A stretch of 64,000 bases of DNA from Armillaria gallica. Taxonomy: Eukaryota > Basidiomycota > Agaricomycetes > Agaricales > Physalacriaceae. The first letter of the stretch is position 1; every line of letters starts with the position of its first letter. The notes under the pieces are model-generated. The model was not told the origin of the DNA, made no database searches, and saw only the letters and a list, made by a program, of their open reading frames with translations. A program made the position numbers and the translations under genes. Positions 58,867-64,000 of this stretch are shown piece after piece. The DNA is taken from NCBI GenBank assembly GCA_037576215.1, contig JBANDB010000008.1:3038001-3102000 (forward strand). The letters run 5' to 3'.

Positions 58867-61515
58867 ATGTCCTCAACAAATCGTACGGTCATTCAAGATG
58901 ATAATAACCACCTGTTCTTGTGCCTGGAAACAGACACCCTTCCTCCTGTGCCTGCGAGGGGCATAACCTTCCAAGATCCGAAGAATTCGTGGCTTCCAGA
59001 TCCCGAAGACTTTATAGGACGTAGTTGGGCTTCGGATACTATGCCATACCAGGGGTTTCTTCCTATTCACCGGAGCAGCGTTTATCAGTGCATTTTGTTC
59101 AAGTGCCTGGACTATTCGTCGGCGTCTATTCCACTGTTTTCTCCTTCGCCGGGACAGTGGGCTTTGGAAACAAAAGTCGCAGACGAATGGAAGCACCTGG
59201 AGTATCTTTTGGTTGTCCTGAGGCAAACATTAGGTCGAAAGTTGGATTGCATTGAGAGACTTGCGTACCCTAGATTTCCTCTACCGTGGGAGTATGGATA
59301 TCACCATGCGAAGTGCCACAGGTTGGCCATGGAAGACGCCGCGATACGATCGCGAGACGCATTTTTGATACTGGCAGGGGAAATCTCGTTCCTCTTGGCG
59401 CTCACCATAGCGAAAAAGGAGGGGGACGACTGGGAAATCATGCTGACAGAGGAAGTCGGCGGGAACTGGACCGATCTCATTCGAACTTCTTGGTTAGTCC
59501 AAAAAGATAGTGGTTTTTGGCAGGCATCACGGCGAGTCGGTCTCTTCGTAGATCCTCGGGTATGCAAAACCGCCGCAAATTTTTTGGAAGCGTACACGGC
59601 ATACGGAATTCCCGTCTGGATAGATTGGGGTCCGATCACGAGTCCTTTTAAAGCATTGGACCCGTCATTATACCAGAGGTATTACTTTTGGCTCCCGCCG
59701 AGTAGGATTGTTCGTTGTAGTACGACAGAGCATCCTGCACCCCAAATGCGAGACGTCCTGCCTGCCAGGCCTACTAGGCAGCAGGCTGACGGGATATTTG
59801 TAGACAGTGAGTCGGAAGACTCGGAACAAAATGTCCTCCAACAAACCACCAGATATTCGGATGATCTTGCTGCCAGCCGTTCAGATGAAACACGGGTCAC
59901 CATCGAAGGTCCTAGACACCCGGAGGGAATGCAGATCCTGCATACGCCGGCATGCGAAGAACAGGGCAATTACGCTCAAAATGCAGAGCTTGATCCCGAT
60001 GAGCAACAATACTCGACAGGAAGTGTTGGCGTTTTCGTTTGGGAAAAAGTCAATAATAAAGACTACGTCGGCGCGGGACGACGCGCCTCTGATTGTGATA
60101 TTCCACCTCTGCAGGAACATCCACCCCTTCGTAGAGGAAGAAGCCTTCAAGCTTCAGTCGGGAAGCCGTCAGCACCCAGCTTGATGGATTCCAAGCCAAG
60201 TAGTGCAGAGGCCTGGGAAAAGGCATATGCAAAACTCTTCGATGTGCAGCCCCAGGTGCTCAGGGAAGGTCTTAAGCCCAAAGAGCATGAATATTGGTCC
60301 TTGAAGGACGTCTTGCGCTTTCGGTTTGGCATACAGATAACCAAGCCATCAGATCCGACTCCATTAACTGTTGTGGACGAGGCAAAGGTCAAAAACTGTT
60401 TGAAATCGCTAGAGCATTTCAGCGTACCACAGGACGACGTAGAAAAATCGAAGGTTCTGAGCTTGGAAGGATTCATTTCATGGTTGGCGTGGCATGCAGC
60501 GAAAAAGAAAGACAGCGGCAACAGTGCTATAACGGCTTCACACGTGCAGCCGCCACCAACACCTAGTATACCCGTTGCCTGGTGGGATTTATCACCACAG
60601 TCACATAGCTATTTGGGTAAACATCATACATCTTTTCTGGATATCCAAGCTGTCCGATGGCATGACGGAAGGGACGAGAGAACGGGATATCGCCTCCAAG
60701 TCCAAGGTGCATCGAAGGTTCTAGACCAGCGCTATATGCTCATCGTCTACCGCGCCGACGATGTTCTCCATTGCCTACGTTTATCGGGAGTGATACACCT
60801 TGATGATCTGATACAGGAGCTCTGCGGCCATGGTATTCGTTTCACGGTGGGCTTTCAAGCAGATCCCCCAGATCCAAAGTTTTGGAGGAAGCCCGAAGAG
60901 GCTGACCATATTCTCATTCCATGTAGACCAGCCAAATTCAAGGCTACTCTATTGGACTACATATCTTATGTGCGCAGAAGGGCTGCATTACTACGCGATC
61001 CCGTAGTTGCAAGCGCTGCTTTGATGCACGGAAGGATCATATGGCGTCTCGCAATGGAACACATTGATGACTTTAGTGTCGTCTTGCGACGCCCGACCGA
61101 TGACATCCTTCGCTATGGCAAATGCCATAAAGTCACAGTCCTAGGCCGCGAGAAACGCGAAGTTCACATGTGGGAGGCAAGCCTCAGTGAGTCCCAGATG
61201 GATGTCATATGTGGGGTTTACAAGGTGTACAACCGATCTTCCAATGGGTACAGTCTTACTCAAGATATATCTTGGTTCCCGAAAGACGGTAGTTTCAAAC
61301 AATCTGCACTAAATGTCGGGTTTTGGACCGCCGACACTGAACAGTGGTATACCCGTCGAGTAGACATGTACCTCTCAGCAGATTCGGAGAAAAGTTGCTT
61401 AAACCAATCCGGTTGGCGCAGCAGTGCCCGTTTATGGAGATGTGCCATTATGGCATACAGAGGGCTCGAAATTGTATCCAAGCATTTTGTTGACCGTCTC
61501 CTGGCGCGGAGATGA
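58867..61515 (+). CDS. large intronless orphan protein (882 residues)
   Basis: A single uninterrupted frame from the first in-frame ATG at 58867 (MSSTNRTVIQDDNNHLFLCL) to 61515. Three parts are visible. An ordered N-terminal region of about 300 residues is rich in Trp, Tyr and Leu (SWLPDPEDFIGRSWASD, LVVLRQTLGRKLDCIERLAY, AYGIPVWIDWGPITSP, RYYFWLPPSR). A disordered middle of about 130 residues follows. An ordered C-terminal region of about 420 residues comes last (GVFVWEKVNNKDYV, SWLAWHAAKK, DQRYMLIVYRADDVLHCLRL, HLDDLIQELCGHGIRFTVGF, RRAALLRDPVVASAALMHGR, NQSGWRSSARLWRCAIMAYR). No known enzyme motif, signal or membrane helix is seen. The layout (Trp-rich head, 'VWE' block, intronless gene) resembles lineage-specific expanded families of Agaricomycetes. 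Function unknown. Confidence 0.8.
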   Translation: MSSTNRTVIQDDNNHLFLCLETDTLPPVPARGITFQDPKNSWLPDPEDFIGRSWASDTMPYQGFLPIHRSSVYQCILFKCLDYSSASIPLFSPSPGQWALETKVADEWKHLEYLLVVLRQTLGRKLDCIERLAYPRFPLPWEYGYHHAKCHRLAMEDAAIRSRDAFLILAGEISFLLALTIAKKEGDDWEIMLTEEVGGNWTDLIRTSWLVQKDSGFWQASRRVGLFVDPRVCKTAANFLEAYTAYGIPVWIDWGPITSPFKALDPSLYQRYYFWLPPSRIVRCSTTEHPAPQMRDVLPARPTRQQADGIFVDSESEDSEQNVLQQTTRYSDDLAASRSDETRVTIEGPRHPEGMQILHTPACEEQGNYAQNAELDPDEQQYSTGSVGVFVWEKVNNKDYVGAGRRASDCDIPPLQEHPPLRRGRSLQASVGKPSAPSLMDSKPSSAEAWEKAYAKLFDVQPQVLREGLKPKEHEYWSLKDVLRFRFGIQITKPSDPTPLTVVDEAKVKNCLKSLEHFSVPQDDVEKSKVLSLEGFISWLAWHAAKKKDSGNSAITASHVQPPPTPSIPVAWWDLSPQSHSYLGKHHTSFLDIQAVRWHDGRDERTGYRLQVQGASKVLDQRYMLIVYRADDVLHCLRLSGVIHLDDLIQELCGHGIRFTVGFQADPPDPKFWRKPEEADHILIPCRPAKFKATLLDYISYVRRRAALLRDPVVASAALMHGRIIWRLAMEHIDDFSVVLRRPTDDILRYGKCHKVTVLGREKREVHMWEASLSESQMDVICGVYKVYNRSSNGYSLTQDISWFPKDGSFKQSALNVGFWTADTEQWYTRRVDMYLSADSEKSCLNQSGWRSSARLWRCAIMAYRGLEIVSKHFVDRLLARR

Positions 61516-62087
61516 TGGAGATACGCCCAGAAGGAAGGGGAGACATATAATCTGGGCAAAGAAGGACAAGGCGACGCGCCCATACCTATTGCAATTTTGG
61601 CGTTTTGGTTGACTGATCGATAGCGTATATATCTGTAAAAAGTATGCACATTTGGTGCAAAGAGATGCGATATAACTTCCTACGAATACTGAGCGCTGAG
61701 TACTCAATATCCATAAGCATGCCTCCTTGAGCGGTTGAACGGTCAACACCAGAGGTAGGCACGCGAAGCGTTCCGAGTCGCAGATGCAGGTTCAGCAAGT
61801 GTTGTGTTTATGGTGAGAGCCGAAGCGGTGCTGATGTCGTGCAAATAAAGTTGAGGATCATCCGTGAGGTATCAGCGGTTTTATTTTCTCAGTTACGCTG
61901 GATTGGTTGACGAATCCCTAAGATCAATACATTTCCGTAACACCAGAAGAAGGATACTTCGCCGATACATCATGAGCATATAATACATTCAAGACTAGCA
62001 AATCCGTGATTCGCTTCTGGTCATCACGACCAAAAATCTTGAGCGGAAGTAAGGTATAGCATAATGCGTAACCAAGACCGCCTAGGT
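61516..62087. other. intergenic region between convergent genes
   Basis: 3' untranslated sequence of the orphan gene and SmF; no gene or repeat recognised. Confidence 0.45.
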
Positions 62088-62558
62088 CTACTCGGTTTTT
62101 TCGGTTTTGTCAGCCGGTGCCTCCCTGTAAGGAAGGAGTCAGTACACATATAAAGTTGAACAATGAGATGCACTCATAATATATAGCACGTTGTTGCATC
62201 TATCCCACGAAATTCAGGCATCTTTCATTGATCAAAGGAAAAATGATCCGCACCTTATGAACACCTCACCCAACGCGCCGTTCGACTTTCCATCTTGATA
62301 CTCTTCTGTGTTTGCCAACTAAAGAACGATGTCAAGCTGCGAAAAGAGAAGAGCCCGGCAGCGCTCACTTGAAGGTTCATGAACCCATCGGTGCTGACAA
62401 GGTAACCCTTGTACTCTAGTCCCCACTTTAGCTTGACGAACACCGGCTTGCCAGTGAGTTCTTGCATGAAAGGTTTGGGGTTGACTGGGTTGACCTAGAA
62501 TCGCATAAAATATAAGAAAACGATCAGACTGAGCTGCAAAAATACGCACAGCAGACAT
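62088..62558 (-). CDS. SMX3: spliceosomal Sm protein F
   Basis: The Sm core ring protein of U1, U2, U4 and U5 snRNPs. The start at 62558 (MSA) is split by an intron from [20 protein letters not shown]. Sm1 continues [20 protein letters not shown] and [20 protein letters not shown]. Sm2 is IRCNNVLYI, and the end is [11 protein letters not shown]. The first exon is only 9 bases. The last junction (about 62120-62185, after NNVLYI) has no good GT donor in the needed phase, so it may contain a base error. The Sm fold itself is unmistakable. It is divergent from the NC2-beta gene over 115 bases. Confidence 0.87.
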
Positions 62559-62673
62559 GGTGGTTCGAAGCAACCTGGCGGAGTTTGAAACTGCCGAAAA
62601 TCCTCCACAGCTGTCACGTCTTCTCTTCCACCACATTTTCTCGAGGGCAAGCGCTCTCTACTGTCTCTTCACC

Positions 62674-63384
62674 ATGTCGGATCGCGAAGGTCACTCGGGG
62701 GCACCCACTGATGATGATCTTTCACTGCCCAAGGCGACCGTAACGAAAATGATTTCAGGTGCGTCGACTCATTTTCTTGCTCGGCTTATTTTGACGCGTC
62801 TCTCGGCTGCAGAGCTGCTGCCTAACGATGTTGTATGCGCGAAGGAAACAAGAGACCTTGTTATTGAGTGTTGTGTAGGTAAAATGCTTTGTCTGCTCAC
62901 TCCGAATGAGAGGTCGTTACCATCTGTTCCACAGAATTCATACACCTGATTTCGTCAGAAGCGAACGAGATTTGCGAACAAGAATCTAAAAAGACTATTG
63001 CACCAGATCATATCATTTCCGCGCTTAAGGTAGGCACCTCATTGTCCGCGTCTTGGCGTAGTTCTCACTACGTCTGCATGTAGCGGTTAGGTTTTGACTC
63101 CTTCACTACCGAGGTAGAGGATGTTTTGAAGGATCACAAGCAACAGCAGAAGGTACTTACTACTTCTGTCTTGTTTTTATCCTCCTAACATATCGTTCAC
63201 CAGGACCGAGAAAAGAAGGTTTCCAAGTTCGAGCAGTCTGGAATGACCGAAGGCTAGTCCGCTTAACTGCTGCGTGCGCAGCTCGATTCTAACACAGCTA
63301 TCGTCGTTTTCAGAAGAACTGTTAGCCGCTCAACAAGAGTTGTTTGCCGCCAGCCGAGCAAGATTCGAGTCAGGTCAACAGTGA
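62674..63384 (+). CDS. NCB2: transcription cofactor NC2-beta (Dr1)
   Basis: Histone-fold subunit that pairs with NC2-alpha and binds TBP on promoters. It reads MSDREGHSGAPTDDDLSLPK, ATVTKMIS (start of the histone fold), ELLPNDVVCAKETRDLVIEC, EFIHLISSEANEICEQESKK, TIAPDHIISALKRLGFDSF, then VEDVLKDHKQQQKDREKKVS and the C-terminal EELLAAQQELFAASRARFES (all conserved Dr1 blocks). Five short introns with usual borders; phases work as annotated. Convergent with the MAK32-like gene, 123 bases apart. Confidence 0.92.
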
Positions 63385-63507
63385 GCAGAGCCAGTCTGTG
63401 TGTATTAGTATTCGTTTTTCTACCGCTGCTTATTTTTATTTTTGTGTCGACATTTTGTAGTAGTTGTATACATATACATAATCGGATCGCTCTTTTTTTT
63501 TTTCCCT

Positions 63508-64000
63508 TTATCTATCCTGCAACAAACGCAGTCTCCGTTCTGGCGAGTCCCCGTTCCACAAGGTGACCGTAGAACCTTCATCATCGACCACTTCAGACAT
63601 CTGAGGTAAGCCTTCTTGTTCAATAACGAAGGCAGCTGAAATGGTTGCGTAGAGCGTAGCTGGAACAAGTGTCATTGACAAGCATAGATTGTACATAATG
63701 CACGGACCTTGGTATACATCCCCTTGAGCAAGATATAGCCCGGCCCCTAACCCGCCAAGAAAGCTATTTCCTGCGCCTAATAATACGTATGGTAAATTTA
63801 TGCTGTTATTGCGCATAAACGAGGAACAAACCAGTCACGTCCACAACTTTATCCTGATCTGTCCAGAACGCGTCGATCCATTTACCGCCATTAGCTCTTG
63901 TGGCCACATAGGCCCCAAGTTCACCACTGCGGATTATCACAGATCCTCTGCCCTTATTTCCCACCCCAAATTCTAGGAACTTTTCTGCGGCTTCTTCTAT
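63508..64000 (-). CDS. MAK32: MAK32-like pfkB-family sugar kinase (5' end beyond the window)
   Basis: C-terminal part of a ribokinase-fold protein. Reading from the right edge: IEEAAEKFLEFGVGNKGRGS, VIIRSGELGAYVATRANGGK, WIDAFWTDQDKVVDVT, then the pfkB signature region GAGNSFLGGLGAGLYLAQGD, ATISAAFVIEQEGLPQ and the end RRLRLLQDR. The usual catalytic Asp of GAGDS reads Asn (GAGNS), as in yeast Mak32. Canonical sugar-kinase activity is therefore doubtful. Yeast Mak32 is known for supporting the L-A dsRNA virus; its molecular role is unclear. Introns separate the DVT and GAGN blocks and the ATIS block. Confidence 0.8.

Overview
The window looks like nuclear DNA of a basidiomycete fungus, most probably an Agaricomycete. 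Nearly every gene is interrupted by many spliceosomal introns of about 45-60 bases, genes are tightly packed on both strands, and several products belong to families typical of mushroom-forming fungi: paired Kre9/KNH-type GPI proteins, Ser/Thr-rich one-pass membrane proteins with a GFWANK-type juxtamembrane motif, a GAR-domain cytoskeletal protein, a basidiomycete seven-helix membrane family and a large intronless orphan. I see no transposon, CRISPR array, rRNA or tRNA gene.

Layout. 0-7 kb holds surface proteins (two tandem Kre9/KNH proteins and one Ser/Thr-rich membrane sensor-like protein) and an unrecognised coiled-coil protein. 7-11 kb is metabolic: the wreck of an ACMSD-family decarboxylase, quinolinate phosphoribosyltransferase (de novo NAD) and a mitochondrial enoyl-CoA hydratase-family enzyme. 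11-24 kb holds exocyst SEC10, RIX1 (60S assembly), a small one-pass membrane coiled-coil protein and a very large GAR-domain protein. 24-34 kb holds a cytochrome b5 reductase, ARL1 GTPase, a WKF-domain nucleolar protein, a seven-helix membrane protein, an LLP/DUF2423 nucleolar protein, a CGI-58-like hydrolase and CWC21. 34-45 kb holds a flavin monooxygenase, ARG8 and HEM1 in tandem, ERB1 and ARP4. 46-64 kb holds a Gln-rich orphan, TRAPPC2/Trs20, a mitochondrial rhomboid, CLASP, an orphan, TRIP13/Pch2, a SelT/SelW-like Rdx protein, an 882-residue intronless orphan, SmF, NC2-beta and the end of a MAK32-like pfkB protein.

The genes are mainly housekeeping and do not form one pathway. Four (RIX1, WKF protein, LLP protein, ERB1) act in or near nucleolar ribosome assembly, three (SEC10, ARL1, Trs20) in vesicle traffic, and at least four (hydratase, ARG8, HEM1, rhomboid) in mitochondria. 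Many sit head-to-head over 44-189 bases, so shared promoters are likely.

The most important global observation is technical: at least nine otherwise intact reading frames are broken by the apparent loss of exactly one base, nearly always inside a short homopolymer. This looks more like residual assembly error than gene decay, and it affects how those genes should be annotated. I did not find a convincing new multi-gene system. The best candidates for new biology are the intronless orphan at 58867-61515 and the other orphans noted in the findings. All coordinates for spliced genes run from start codon to stop codon and include introns.
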